From the NCBI GenBank assembly GCA_019417865.1, contig DYCW01000128.1, forward strand, positions 1 to 11,387: a stretch of DNA of 11,387 nucleotides. The letters run 5' to 3'. This DNA is from Ruminococcus sp. (GTDB taxonomy: Bacteria > Bacillota > Clostridia > Oscillospirales > Ruminococcaceae). Both the position numbers and the translations under genes were made by a program. The stretch's first letter is position 1; each line of letters begins with the position of its first letter. The notes beneath the pieces are model-generated. The model searched no databases. It had not been told where the DNA came from and was given only the letters and a program-made list of their open reading frames with translations. This document shows positions 1-7,891 of the stretch, one piece after another.

Positions 1-96
1 TGCATAGATAATCACATCCGCACTATCAATTAACCGTTTTCCCTTGATGGTCAGCAGTTCTGGATCACCTGCACCCGCTCCTACAAAATATACCAT
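1..96 (-). CDS. cbiF: Cobalt-precorrin-4 C11-methyltransferase CbiF, N-terminal fragment
   Basis: Only the first 32 codons are in the window; the gene runs off the left edge. The translation begins MVYFVGAGAGDPELLTIKG, the SAM-binding N-terminal signature of the tetrapyrrole methyltransferase family. The form VGAGAGDPELLT is typical of CbiF/CobM, whereas other members of the family usually have VGxGPGD. CbiF uses S-adenosylmethionine to methylate C11 of cobalt-precorrin-4 in the anaerobic pathway. The ATG at 96-94 is preceded by AAGGAG about 12 nt upstream, with weaker purine stretches closer, and no other in-frame start is visible. It follows cbiL by 30 nt in the same direction, which fits operon membership. 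With so short a fragment the family is secure and the exact member is very likely but not certain. Confidence 0.88.
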   Translation of the reverse strand, partial: MVYFVGAGAGDPELLTIKGKRLIDSADVIIYA

Positions 97-126
97 TCCA
101 AATCCAAACTCCTTTCCAGCTTCCAA

Positions 127-822
127 TCAATCTGCTTTTTTCTTAATAATGAGTGTTGTAAAATAAGAGGTATATGCCATGGAAGGAGCACCAATATATT
201 CGCCTTCCATACCAATATTACATAGCATAATAGTATGAGAAAGCAGCTGCTTTTCTGCTAACATCGGGATCAGCCATGATAATGCCCTTCCTGCTTTCAT
301 CAGAACCAGAGTATTAAACTGCTCCAATACAGTTTCCACTTCTGCTTGATCCGTCACAGCTGGTAAAACAACCAGAGATTCCTGATTTTCACACAAGCTG
401 CACTTTGCTTTTGCTGCTCCAGCAGAAAAAGACGAAATTCCTGCAATTACATTGGTTTCATATCCTTTTTCTGCTAAAACCTGCCGCACATAGGTTGCAG
501 TACTGTAAATAGAAACATCGCCCAGTGTCACCATTGCTACGTTTTTTCCAGCTTCTAAATAATTACAAATGGGTTGAAGACAGCCGCCTTGCAACCGATT
601 GCGGTAATCTGCCTGTACCTGCATCGGGAATACCAGTTCTAATGTTTCTTTCTTTTCCAAATTTACAGCTTTTGCTGCAATCGTATAAGCAACAGAAGAA
701 GCACCAATTTGTCTTACTGGCTTTACAATCACATCTGCCTGTTCTAAAATCTGTTTTGCACGCAAGGTCAAATCCATTGGTTCTATTCCCACACCAACTG
801 CATAAAAAATTCCGCTTTTCAT
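127..822 (-). CDS. cbiL: Cobalt-factor II (precorrin-2) C20-methyltransferase CbiL
   Basis: A 231-residue protein, the usual CbiL length, of the SAM-dependent tetrapyrrole methyltransferase fold. It methylates C20 of cobalt-factor II, an early ring modification. Visible family landmarks are the N-terminal GVGIEP loop (residues 10-15) and RAKQILEQADVIVKP after it, FPM at 65-67, TLGDVSIYST at 99-108 and the AGISSF loop at 127-132. Several positions differ from the usual motifs: GIEPMD where GPGDPE is common, GDV for GDP, and AGIS for PGIT. The ATG at 822-820 was chosen over a 77-residue upstream extension because it forms an ATGA overlap with the stop of cbiET and has AGGAGG 8 nt upstream; the extension lies entirely inside cbiET. 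Homology places it in the CbiL/CobI group; cobalt versus metal-free substrate is inferred from the CbiD-type context. Confidence 0.92.
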   Translation of the reverse strand: MKSGIFYAVGVGIEPMDLTLRAKQILEQADVIVKPVRQIGASSVAYTIAAKAVNLEKKETLELVFPMQVQADYRNRLQGGCLQPICNYLEAGKNVAMVTLGDVSIYSTATYVRQVLAEKGYETNVIAGISSFSAGAAKAKCSLCENQESLVVLPAVTDQAEVETVLEQFNTLVLMKAGRALSWLIPMLAEKQLLSHTIMLCNIGMEGEYIGAPSMAYTSYFTTLIIKKKAD

Positions 823-2033
823 CGCTGCTTTCCTCCTGCCAGACAGGAAAACAACATCACTGGATGATTGTTTTCCAACACATGATACTTTCCTACCGCC
901 CGGCTGCGTCCCACTGCAATTTGTACCACTTCCAACTGTGGCATATCTTGCAGCAACGCTGTCAACTCTGCCTGTGTTTCCAGTGTTACGCTGCTGACGA
1001 CAAGCCGAACGGCTGTTGGAAGGGCTTGTATTTGCTGTAAAATTTTCGAACAAGCACCATCACTGCCACCAATAAAAATACAATCTGGTATGGGCAGTGT
1101 TTCTATCACCTGCTCTGCTCTGCCTGCCAAAACTGTTACATTTTCTGCATGCAAATAGGCACAGTTCTTTTTCAAAATGTCCAATGCTGTTTCCTGATGC
1201 TCAATGGCATAAACCTTTCCAAATGGACAGCACTTTGCACAGGAAATAGAAACGCTGCCCGTTCCAGCCCCAATATCCCATACAACACTATCTGGCTGCA
1301 ATCGCAACTTGCTTAAAATCACAGAACGAACTTCTTCTTTTGTCATGGGAGAACCATTTCGCAAAAATGCACGATCAGGCAGTAGAACAGCATTGCCAAT
1401 TGGTTTTGGACTGGAATTGAATACAGCAGCCACACAAAGAGATGGATTTTTCATTTCGCAAAATTGATTCGGTGTTCCCTGCCATAGTTGCTCTGTTTCA
1501 TAAGTCAGATCTGCACCCACAAACAATGTGGTATTCTCTAATCCATAGAAACACAGTGCATTGGCAATTTCTCTCACGCCGTCTTTGGCAGAACAGAAAA
1601 AAAATGTCAGCGAATGCTGTGCCACGGCACAGGCAATTGAACCTGATGTATAGGATTTCCCATGCAAACTGCAAATATATGCCTGCTCCATCGTCAAGCC
1701 AAATTTTGCTCCTAACAGCTGCAATGAACCGATACCGGGAATGACATGAATATGCCAGTCTGGATAGCGATTTTTTATAGTGCGGTAAAAACTATAGAGT
1801 AAAGGGTCACCCGATACCAGAATGGCAATGGATTCTGTCTCCAACATTATTGGCAGCTGTTCCAGTAAATCGGAAAGGTTGGAAAGCGGCAAAAGTTTCT
1901 TGACAGACAGCATCCTTTCAAATCGTTGAGAGGCAATAACACAATCTGCCTGCTCCAGTATTTTTTTCGCTGCTGGTAGTAGATAATCCGGCTCACCACT
2001 GCCACCGCCAACCAGCCAAAATGGATTTTTCAA
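819..2033 (-). CDS. cbiET: Fused cobalt-precorrin-7 C5-methyltransferase / cobalt-precorrin-6B C15-methyltransferase (decarboxylating), CbiET
   Basis: A 404-residue two-domain protein. The CbiE half (about residues 1-205) has the methyltransferase loop VGGGSGEPDYL (8-18) and SGDPLLYS (74-81). The CbiT half (about 215-404) has the marker SPMTKEEVRSVILSKL (about 228-243) and a Rossmann SAM-binding motif WDIGAGTGSVSI (252-263), followed by IEHQE and IFIGGSDG. CbiE methylates C5; CbiT methylates C15 and decarboxylates the C12 acetate. The fusion corresponds to CobL of the aerobic pathway. I place the start at TTG 2033-2031, because it makes a TTGA overlap with the cbiD stop, has GGAG 6 nt upstream and puts the protein start just before the conserved loop. 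A GTG at 2045-2043 is an alternative but lies against the AAGGAG motif. The longer reading from 2150 runs inside cbiD and is not supported. Confidence 0.92.
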   Translation of the reverse strand: MKNPFWLVGGGSGEPDYLLPAAKKILEQADCVIASQRFERMLSVKKLLPLSNLSDLLEQLPIMLETESIAILVSGDPLLYSFYRTIKNRYPDWHIHVIPGIGSLQLLGAKFGLTMEQAYICSLHGKSYTSGSIACAVAQHSLTFFFCSAKDGVREIANALCFYGLENTTLFVGADLTYETEQLWQGTPNQFCEMKNPSLCVAAVFNSSPKPIGNAVLLPDRAFLRNGSPMTKEEVRSVILSKLRLQPDSVVWDIGAGTGSVSISCAKCCPFGKVYAIEHQETALDILKKNCAYLHAENVTVLAGRAEQVIETLPIPDCIFIGGSDGACSKILQQIQALPTAVRLVVSSVTLETQAELTALLQDMPQLEVVQIAVGRSRAVGKYHVLENNHPVMLFSCLAGGKQR

Positions 2034-3112
2034 TGTCTTCTCCACTCCTTTAACACATCCGGCACCTCTACTGTTTCTGCTAACACATGTTGTTCCCGAT
2101 CTAATAGAATGACACCGATTTTGATACGAAAATGCGTTCGCTTCCTGCAATTTTCACACACTGCTTCTGCAATATTCTTCCAAACAGTGTCTGCAAACGG
2201 CATTTCAGATAACCGTTCCTGCATTTCTATTGTTGTATTGCTATCATACAACTGCTTTACCTGTTCCGTTGAAGCACCAGCAAGGGCAGCATGAGTGCAG
2301 AGAATTTCCCGCTGTCCGCCAGCGGTATGGCTGTGCAGATACATAATATCTGCTGCGGGTTTGATGAGTTTTCCAGCAACACCGGAAAGTAACATAGATT
2401 GTATTCCCATCTCTTCTGCACAATCCAGCAGATACCCCAGATAATTGCTGCACAAAATCACACTGCCTGCATCTGCAAACCGTTGCCGCAGATAGGTTTC
2501 TCCAGCATAGCCTGTCACCAGTGCACAAGCAGTTCCGTATTCCGCACGGCACATGGAAAGTTCCAGTCGTAAGGATTCTCGAACAGCTTCTTCACTCATT
2601 GGACGAACAATACCAGTGGTCCCAAGGATAGAAATCCCACCGACAATGCCAAGCCGTCCATTAAAAGTGTGTTCTGCAATGCGTTCTCCATCTGGTACAG
2701 AAATGGTTACAATTGCACGGCGTGTACCAATGACAGAACGAACCGCCTTTGTAATCATCTCTCGTGGAACGGGATTGATTGCTGGCTCTCCCACCGGAAT
2801 CGGCAGCCCCTTTCGAGTCACTACGCCAACCCCTTCTCCAGCCTGGAAGATCAGTTCTCCGGTTTCTTCCGCAATCTGTATTGTGGCACAGACCAAACAG
2901 CCATTTGTCTGATCGGGATCATCGCCACTGTCCTTTCGCACACCGCATACATATTCTTTGGTGGCCTCTATTGGTAAAGAAAGTGTTTTCCCAGATGGTA
3001 GCGTATAGGCAATTTGTTCTGGACAGTGTCCTGTTGTCTGCCATAAAGCAGATGCCAATGCGGCGGCGGCAGCACAAACGCCGGTGGTATATCCCTCCCT
3101 AAGCCGCTTCAT
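2030..3112 (-). CDS. cbiD: Cobalt-precorrin-5B C1-methyltransferase CbiD
   Basis: A 360-residue protein that methylates C1 of cobalt-precorrin-5B; CbiD is diagnostic of the anaerobic pathway. The N-terminus reads MKRLREGYTTGVCAAAAAL, matching the LRxGyTTGtCAAAAA signature. The motif GGISILGTTGIVRPMSEEA follows near residue 160, and DDPDxTNG occurs near 65, both typical of CbiD. Length matches the family. An in-frame ATG five codons upstream (3127-3125) exists, but the ATG at 3112-3110 forms an ATGA overlap with the cbiP stop and has GGGAG 8 nt upstream, so I use it. The C-terminus overlaps the TTG start of cbiET by 4 nt. No missing key motif is evident. Confidence 0.95.
   Translation of the reverse strand: MKRLREGYTTGVCAAAAALASALWQTTGHCPEQIAYTLPSGKTLSLPIEATKEYVCGVRKDSGDDPDQTNGCLVCATIQIAEETGELIFQAGEGVGVVTRKGLPIPVGEPAINPVPREMITKAVRSVIGTRRAIVTISVPDGERIAEHTFNGRLGIVGGISILGTTGIVRPMSEEAVRESLRLELSMCRAEYGTACALVTGYAGETYLRQRFADAGSVILCSNYLGYLLDCAEEMGIQSMLLSGVAGKLIKPAADIMYLHSHTAGGQREILCTHAALAGASTEQVKQLYDSNTTIEMQERLSEMPFADTVWKNIAEAVCENCRKRTHFRIKIGVILLDREQHVLAETVEVPDVLKEWRRH
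2040..2050 (-). promoter_or_regulatory. Double ribosome binding site before cbiET
   Basis: The minus strand reads AAGGAGTGGAG. The second GGAG is 6 nt from TTG 2033-2031, and the first AAGGAG is 11 nt away. Both lie within the end of cbiD. The pattern supports the TTG start over the internal GTG. Confidence 0.6.
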
Positions 3113-4620
3113 GCGTGGCACTCCCATTCGTTTACAATCCGATAAATCTGTTCCATATCCAAATGCTTCCGCAGCGTATCAGCCAACATGTCATATTGCT
3201 GTTCCTTTTCCTGCTGCAAATCCAAAGCAGTTACTGTATGCTCCAAACCTTTACGACAAACCAGCTGCTGTATCAAGCAAGCAGTTGTTTCTGTTGTGTC
3301 AAAAATACCATGTAAATATGTACCATATACATTACCATCTGGATTGCAGTATCCATTGCATGTACCGTCTTCTCGTTTCGTAAATGGAATCGCCGAATTG
3401 GTAATGGTTTCTCCCATGTGAATCTCATAACCACTGACCTCAAAACCGGAAAGCGGCTGTAAAATACCAGAAACGGCACAGATACTGCCCTGCACCTGCT
3501 GGCGATGCTTCTGTGTTTGGAAGGTGGTTTCCATATCCAGCAGACCCATACCACGTAGACTGCCACCGTCTTCTACATGATGCGGATCAGAAATTAAGTT
3601 GCCCAGCATTTGAAAGCCACCACAAATACCAAACAAAAGACAATCCTTTTGATGCAGTTTTTGTATCGCTGCTTCTAATCCGCTCTGACGCAACCATCTC
3701 AAATCAGACAGTGTGTTCTTCGTTCCTGGCAGAATCAGCAGATCCGGCTCACCCAACATTTGCACACTGGTGACATAACGAATAGAAACACCATCCATTC
3801 CATCCAGTATTGCAAAGTCCGTAAAATTAGAAATACGTGGGAATCGAATGACCGCAATGTCAATGCTATTTTCTGGTGCAGCTGTATGCTGGTGCAATTG
3901 CGAAGCAAGGCTGTCCTCCTCCTCCAAATGCAGCGGTAAATACGGAATGACACCCAAAACTGGAACGCCAGTTAGTTCTTTCAGCATATTCAAACCGCTT
4001 TCCAAAATACTGACATCTCCCCGAAATTTATTGATAATAATACCTTGTACCCGACAGCGTTCCTCTGGACGCAATAAGACAATCGTTCCATAAACGGATG
4101 CGAAGACGCCACCACGATCTATATCCCCCACTAAAATCACAGGAGAATCAGAAATGGCAGCCATGCCCATGTTAACAATATCCACATCTCGTAAATTGAT
4201 TTCTGCTGGACTTCCAGCTCCTTCTAACACAATAATATCATTCTCAGCAGCAAGAGATTCATATGCCTGTCGAATGACAGGAATCAGTTTTTGTTTCTGC
4301 TGATAATATTCTCTTGCATGCATACTGCCGTATACTTCACCATTTACAATCACCTGTGAACCGGATTCACTGGTGGGCTTGAGCAAAATCGGATTCATTC
4401 GTACATCCGGCTCTACACCAGCGGCTTCTGCTTGCATGACCTGTGCCCGTCCCATTTCAAATCCATCTCTTGTAATATAGGAATTGAGTGCCATATTCTG
4501 TGACTTAAACGGCACAGTTCGCAGACCATCTTGATGAAAAATACGGCAAAGTCCAGCTGCTATCACACTTTTTCCAGCGGAAGACATGGTTCCGACTACC
4601 ATAATAGATTTTGCTCGCAT
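3109..4620 (-). CDS. cbiP: Cobyric acid synthase CbiP (CobQ), glutamine-hydrolysing
   Basis: A 503-residue enzyme that amidates the b, d, e and g side chains of adenosylcobyrinic acid a,c-diamide using ATP and glutamine. The N-terminal half is a dethiobiotin-synthetase-like ATPase with P-loop GTMSSAGKS (10-18), FKSQNMALNS (38-47), EGAGSPAEINL (133-143) and GDIDRGGVFAS (165-175). The C-terminal half is a class I glutamine amidotransferase with the nucleophile Cys333 in FGICGGFQMLG and His437 in YGTYLHGIFD. All these are canonical, and the length is normal. ATG 4620-4618 has GGGAGG 6 nt upstream and starts 12 nt after the cobD stop. Its stop overlaps the cbiD start by 4 nt. Cobyrinate diamide synthase CbiA is excluded by the longer length and CobQ-type motifs; CbiA is present separately. 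Confidence 0.97.
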   Translation of the reverse strand: MRAKSIMVVGTMSSAGKSVIAAGLCRIFHQDGLRTVPFKSQNMALNSYITRDGFEMGRAQVMQAEAAGVEPDVRMNPILLKPTSESGSQVIVNGEVYGSMHAREYYQQKQKLIPVIRQAYESLAAENDIIVLEGAGSPAEINLRDVDIVNMGMAAISDSPVILVGDIDRGGVFASVYGTIVLLRPEERCRVQGIIINKFRGDVSILESGLNMLKELTGVPVLGVIPYLPLHLEEEDSLASQLHQHTAAPENSIDIAVIRFPRISNFTDFAILDGMDGVSIRYVTSVQMLGEPDLLILPGTKNTLSDLRWLRQSGLEAAIQKLHQKDCLLFGICGGFQMLGNLISDPHHVEDGGSLRGMGLLDMETTFQTQKHRQQVQGSICAVSGILQPLSGFEVSGYEIHMGETITNSAIPFTKREDGTCNGYCNPDGNVYGTYLHGIFDTTETTACLIQQLVCRKGLEHTVTALDLQQEKEQQYDMLADTLRKHLDMEQIYRIVNEWECHA

Positions 4621-4632
4621 ACATTTCCTCCC

Positions 4633-5700
4633 TCATGATTTCTTCTGTACAATTTCCTTCAGGCATTGTAACAAAAATATATTTTCCTCTCGTTTCCGAA
4701 CTGCAACTCGATAATAGGTATCATCCAATCCCCGATAGTTTCCACAATGTCGCAGCAAAATATGATAGGGCAGTAACTGCATATCTAAATCACGAAAGTG
4801 CCTGGAACGAAAAAAAACAAAATTAGCAGATGGTTTCCAAGTAATAAATCCCAATTCTTGCAAAGCATTATAGAGAAACCATCGTTCGGTCTGTAGAAAC
4901 TGCTGAAACTGCTGCTGGTAAGTAATGTCCTGCAAGGCAGCACAACCAGCAGCGGCTGCAAGCGTATTGACCGACCATGGTTGTCCTGTCTGTCGGATTT
5001 GTTTTACCAATTCTGTATCAGCACAAATCCCATATCCCAGCCGCAAACCAGGAATGGCATATTTTTTTGTCATAGACTTTAAAATCAATAGATTTGGATA
5101 CTCCTTGCAGGCAGCAATCATAGAAGATTGCATAGCAACCTCTGTCATATCACAAAAGCATTCGTCCAGTAAAACAAAAATCTTTTTCTGAACAGTAAGT
5201 GTCAGTATCTTTTGCAGCAACGAAGCAGAAAGGAGCGAACCAGTTGGATTATTGGGATTGCAGAGCACCAGAAAATCATAATGCCCTGTTTGCAGTTCCA
5301 TCAGAAAAGATTCGGTCAGAACGAACGGTTCCGGCATGTTCCAATATGTTACCAGACAACCATTCTCCTCTAACGCCTTTTCATATTCCGAAAAGGTTGG
5401 AACAGGAATAATGGCATGTTTCGGTCGAATTGCCTGTACCATCCGAAAAAGCACATCTGCTCCGCCATTACCGCAAATAATTTGCTGTGGTGTGACATGG
5501 TGATAAGCGGAAATGGCTTCGGTCAGAGTGGTTTGATTTGGGTCGGGATAGTGCAATAATTGCGGAATTGCCGCACGAATGGCAGTCTGTACAGAATCTG
5601 GTACACCAAAAGGATTGATATTGGCAGAAAAATCAAGCAATTGATCACTATGCAATTGTGCTTTTACAGTATAAATATCACCGCCATGTATAAACTTCAA
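4633..5700 (-). CDS. cobD: L-threonine-O-3-phosphate decarboxylase CobD (PLP-dependent)
   Basis: A 355-residue fold-type I PLP enzyme of the histidinol-phosphate aminotransferase family. In the Salmonella-type CobD role it makes (R)-1-amino-2-propanol phosphate, the linker that CbiB attaches to cobyric acid. Landmarks are HGG at 5-7, LDFSANINPFG (22-32), HYPDP (50-54), GNGGADVLF (77-85), CNPNNPTGS (147-155), LLDECFCD (177-184) and the PLP-lysine region KSMTKKYAIPGLRLGYG, with Lys212 as the likely Schiff-base residue. FSANINPxG together with cob neighbours favours CobD over HisC. The start is a TTG (5700-5698); GAGGGGAG lies 5 nt upstream and no in-frame ATG is nearby. It follows cbiB after 36 nt and precedes cbiP by 12 nt. 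Confidence 0.93.
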   Translation of the reverse strand: MKFIHGGDIYTVKAQLHSDQLLDFSANINPFGVPDSVQTAIRAAIPQLLHYPDPNQTTLTEAISAYHHVTPQQIICGNGGADVLFRMVQAIRPKHAIIPVPTFSEYEKALEENGCLVTYWNMPEPFVLTESFLMELQTGHYDFLVLCNPNNPTGSLLSASLLQKILTLTVQKKIFVLLDECFCDMTEVAMQSSMIAACKEYPNLLILKSMTKKYAIPGLRLGYGICADTELVKQIRQTGQPWSVNTLAAAAGCAALQDITYQQQFQQFLQTERWFLYNALQELGFITWKPSANFVFFRSRHFRDLDMQLLPYHILLRHCGNYRGLDDTYYRVAVRKREENIFLLQCLKEIVQKKS

Positions 5701-5705
5701 ACAAT

Positions 5706-5713
5706 CTCCCCTC
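5706..5713 (-). promoter_or_regulatory. Ribosome binding site that supports the TTG start of cobD
   Basis: The minus strand reads GAGGGGAG, 5 nt before TTG 5700-5698. No in-frame ATG lies close by, so this motif decides the unusual start codon. Confidence 0.7.
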
Positions 5714-5736
5714 TCACAATTAAAATTACAATAATT

Positions 5737-6720
5737 CTATTTTTTCACTACAAAAATAGAAAACAACAGAATACTGCATCCAACAATCACAGCAAATAAA
5801 ATGCTGGCAGCGAACAGCATTTTATTTGCTGTTCGAATATCTTCTGCTTTTGCTGGTCTGATGGCATCACCAATGGTTGGCTTTTCTACTACATTGCCAA
5901 AATACACATGTGTACCACCAAGCTGAATGCCCATTGCTCCTGCTGCTACGGCTTCCGTTTGGGCAGAGTTAGGTGACAAGTGGTTGTGTCTATCCCGAAA
6001 ATAGATTCTCAAAGCACCTTTACCATCCAATGAAAGTAGGAAAGAAGCAGCAATGAGCAGCCATGCAGAAATTCTTGCCGGAATCCAGTTGCAAATGTCA
6101 TCCAACTTTGCAGAAGCTTTTCCAAAATATTCATAGGTTTCATTGCGGTATCCAACCATAGAATCCAATGTGTTGACTGCTTTATAAAAAAAGCCAAGCG
6201 GTACACCGCCAAGAAATAGATAAAACAATGGGGCGATCTCTCCATCTGATGTATTTTCTGCAACAGTTTCCACACATGCCTTTGTTACATCCTCGGCAGA
6301 AAGATTTTTGGTTTCTCGACCAACCAACCAGGAAAGCTGCTTACGGGCATGTGGTAAATTATTTTCTTGTAGAGAACGGTAAACTTTCCGGCTTTCTGTT
6401 GCAAGGCAACGGGCTGCCAATATCTGATAACTCCAAAATGTATGCAGTAAAAACCAAAGCCAGACAGAAATATGGTAAGCAACCCCAAGTATCAGCAATG
6501 AACTAATTAAACTCAGCAGAGGGATCAACACTGCCAACACAACACCAGCAGCCAATGTGCCACGTTCTGTCTTCGGGAAATATTGACGTAGTTTCTTTTC
6601 TCCAATGGAAATGCCTTTCCCCATCCAGACCACTGGATGGGGAAGCCAATATGGATCACCAAAACAGAAATCCAGTACTACACCAAGTAAAATGCTGCAT
6701 ACACTTAATTGTATTATCAT
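5737..6720 (-). CDS. cbiB: Adenosylcobinamide-phosphate synthase CbiB (membrane protein)
   Basis: A 327-residue integral membrane protein that joins aminopropanol (phosphate) to adenosylcobyric acid. The N-terminus carries DFCFGDPYWLPHPVVWMGKG, the DxxxGDPxxxPHPVxxxG signature, followed by hydrophobic segments near residues 52-75 and 80-97. The central motifs are ENTSDGEIAPLFY, the adjacent YKAVNTLDSMVGY and KLDDICNWIPARISAW, all highly conserved in CbiB. SPNSAQTEAVAAGAMGIQLGG and a C-terminal hydrophobic anchor ending VVKK follow. The start ATG 6720-6718 is chosen because it overlaps the stop of the preceding gene as ATGA and begins right before the first membrane segment; a 70-residue upstream extension is a shadow of that gene. 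The ribosome site is weak (GGGTGG), so translation may depend on coupling to the upstream gene. Confidence 0.96.
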   Translation of the reverse strand: MIIQLSVCSILLGVVLDFCFGDPYWLPHPVVWMGKGISIGEKKLRQYFPKTERGTLAAGVVLAVLIPLLSLISSLLILGVAYHISVWLWFLLHTFWSYQILAARCLATESRKVYRSLQENNLPHARKQLSWLVGRETKNLSAEDVTKACVETVAENTSDGEIAPLFYLFLGGVPLGFFYKAVNTLDSMVGYRNETYEYFGKASAKLDDICNWIPARISAWLLIAASFLLSLDGKGALRIYFRDRHNHLSPNSAQTEAVAAGAMGIQLGGTHVYFGNVVEKPTIGDAIRPAKAEDIRTANKMLFAASILFAVIVGCSILLFSIFVVKK

Positions 6721-7118
6721 ACTACACCACCCGATGATAGAAAAATTTTCATAGACAAACCACAAAAAATACGTTCCACCGTTTCTGCCTGTTCTGCCAG
6801 CAGTAGATTCATGCGTCCGACGATTTCCCGCCATTGCCGTTCTTCCGGTGTAATGGGAACCAATCCGCAGCCGACTTCCTGTGTAATCACAATACAATCT
6901 TTCCAAAGTGGCAGATATTCTTTCAGCCACTCAAACACAGATTGATGTTCTTGTTCTGCCTGCGTCACCAATGCTTCCATATGGTATAAGATAGATTGTC
7001 CATTCCATGCAGAAAGCGGCTGCCTTGCAAAATCAAATACATCTTCCGGTTTTCGTTCATACTGTCGTAGCACATAGGTAAGCCGTCCTTGTGCATAACC
7101 ACCAATGATCAATTTCAT
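6717..7118 (-). CDS. Short CobU-like protein with degenerate P-loop
   Basis: A 133-residue protein that resembles the two ends of CobU without the middle. Residues 3-14 (LIIGGYAQGRLT) align with the CobU P-loop GGxxSGKS, but Lys is Arg and Ser is Leu. Residues 78-104, with QEVGCGLVP and then the Arg-rich stretch ending GRMN, match the C-terminal CobU signature NEVGxGIVPxxxxxRxxRDxxGxxN; LAEQAETVERIFCGLSMKI (107-125) continues it. The region holding the guanylylated His of CobU (HRxxR) is absent, as is the stretch around it. Full CobU proteins are about 180 residues. Small CobU relatives beside a full cobU occur in other clostridial cob clusters, as far as I recall. The gene overlaps cobS and cbiB by 4 nt at each end and has GGGAGG 9 nt upstream. 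Function is unknown; an accessory or regulatory role in the CobU step is a guess. Confidence 0.8.
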   Translation of the reverse strand: MKLIIGGYAQGRLTYVLRQYERKPEDVFDFARQPLSAWNGQSILYHMEALVTQAEQEHQSVFEWLKEYLPLWKDCIVITQEVGCGLVPITPEERQWREIVGRMNLLLAEQAETVERIFCGLSMKIFLSSGGVV

Positions 7119-7891
7119 TGCAGTACACCTCCCAGCAATGCATTACTCAATAGCCATACGGTTTCACAAACTACTAGAAAAAAACCAGCTAAATCTCCTG
7201 TTACACCACCAAATTGCTTTTTTTGCATATGATAATAACTCAGAAACACAAGTATAGCCAGAAAACCAGAAATAGCTGCCATCCATTGATAATATACCAA
7301 AAGTATTGCCATTGCACATCCTGCCAAAAACATCAACCCTGTTCCGACATGCCTTCCGGCATGTTCGCCGAATGTTTTTGCAAGAGAACTGGTTGGTGTA
7401 CAAGGAAAACATGTAACGGAAATCCCGCTCAAACAGCGAATAATCCAAAAACCGCCCGTTAAAAGCCCTACTATAAGCCGAGTTTGTTGTGTATAAATCT
7501 GTGCATAAGCAGCAACCTGTACTAGTAATACCAATACAACACTAAATACCGCAAACGGTCCACAGTTCGGATCTTTTAAAATTCGTAGTTTCTCTTCCTT
7601 AGGACGACGGGAATACAGAGCATCAGTGGTATCACAAAAACCATCCAGATGAATACCGCCTGTAACCAGTACATTGATTAGCACTGCAAGCACCGCAAAT
7701 AAAAAAGCAGAGCAATCCAGCCACTGACAAATTGTCCAAACCAGCCAAAGTGTACCACCGCAAAGTAAGCCAACAATCGGAAAAAACAGCATAGCATGAC
7801 GTAAGTTTTTTGCATTCCAGTTCAGACACTTAACCGGAAGCGTACTATACATAGAAAGTGCAATTAGAAGCGATTCAAGATAAGATTTCAT
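7115..7891 (-). CDS. cobS: Adenosylcobinamide-GDP ribazoletransferase CobS (cobalamin synthase)
   Basis: A 258-residue polytopic membrane protein that condenses adenosylcobinamide-GDP with alpha-ribazole (phosphate), the final assembly step. The diagnostic motif TGGIHLDGFCDTTDAL lies at residues 77-92, with the acidic residues presumed to bind Mg. KLRILKDPNCGPFAV (101-115) is the second conserved motif. Hydrophobic segments occur around 34-56, 61-77, 114-132, 184-200 and 205-219, and GGVTGDLAGF (228-237) is a third conserved region. The length fits the family. ATG 7891-7889 has AAAGGAG 12 nt upstream, a long spacing; that site is part of an inverted repeat. The gene overlaps the end of cobU by 17 nt, and its stop overlaps the CobU-like gene as ATGA. 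Confidence 0.96.
   Translation of the reverse strand: MKSYLESLLIALSMYSTLPVKCLNWNAKNLRHAMLFFPIVGLLCGGTLWLVWTICQWLDCSAFLFAVLAVLINVLVTGGIHLDGFCDTTDALYSRRPKEEKLRILKDPNCGPFAVFSVVLVLLVQVAAYAQIYTQQTRLIVGLLTGGFWIIRCLSGISVTCFPCTPTSSLAKTFGEHAGRHVGTGLMFLAGCAMAILLVYYQWMAAISGFLAILVFLSYYHMQKKQFGGVTGDLAGFFLVVCETVWLLSNALLGGVLQ

Noticed and set aside
525..1040. 171-codon plus-strand open frame
   Set aside because: It lies antisense to cbiL and cbiET, shows no recognisable family, and both sense genes are firmly identified.
823..1053. N-terminal extension of CbiL
   Set aside because: It lies within the CbiT half of cbiET in another frame; the ATG at 822 has a strong ribosome site and the family start.
2034..2150. 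N-terminal extension of CbiE
   Set aside because: It lies inside cbiD in another frame and carries no family sequence; the TTG at 2033 fits the operon pattern.
2244..2552. Second minus-strand open frame of 102 codons
   Set aside because: It is in another frame within cbiD, is rich in Cys and Arg, and shows no family match.
6721..6930. N-terminal extension of CbiB
   Set aside because: The extra 70 residues overlap the CobU-like gene out of frame, lack CbiB similarity, and the ATG at 6720 has a 4-nt overlap and the conserved N-terminus.
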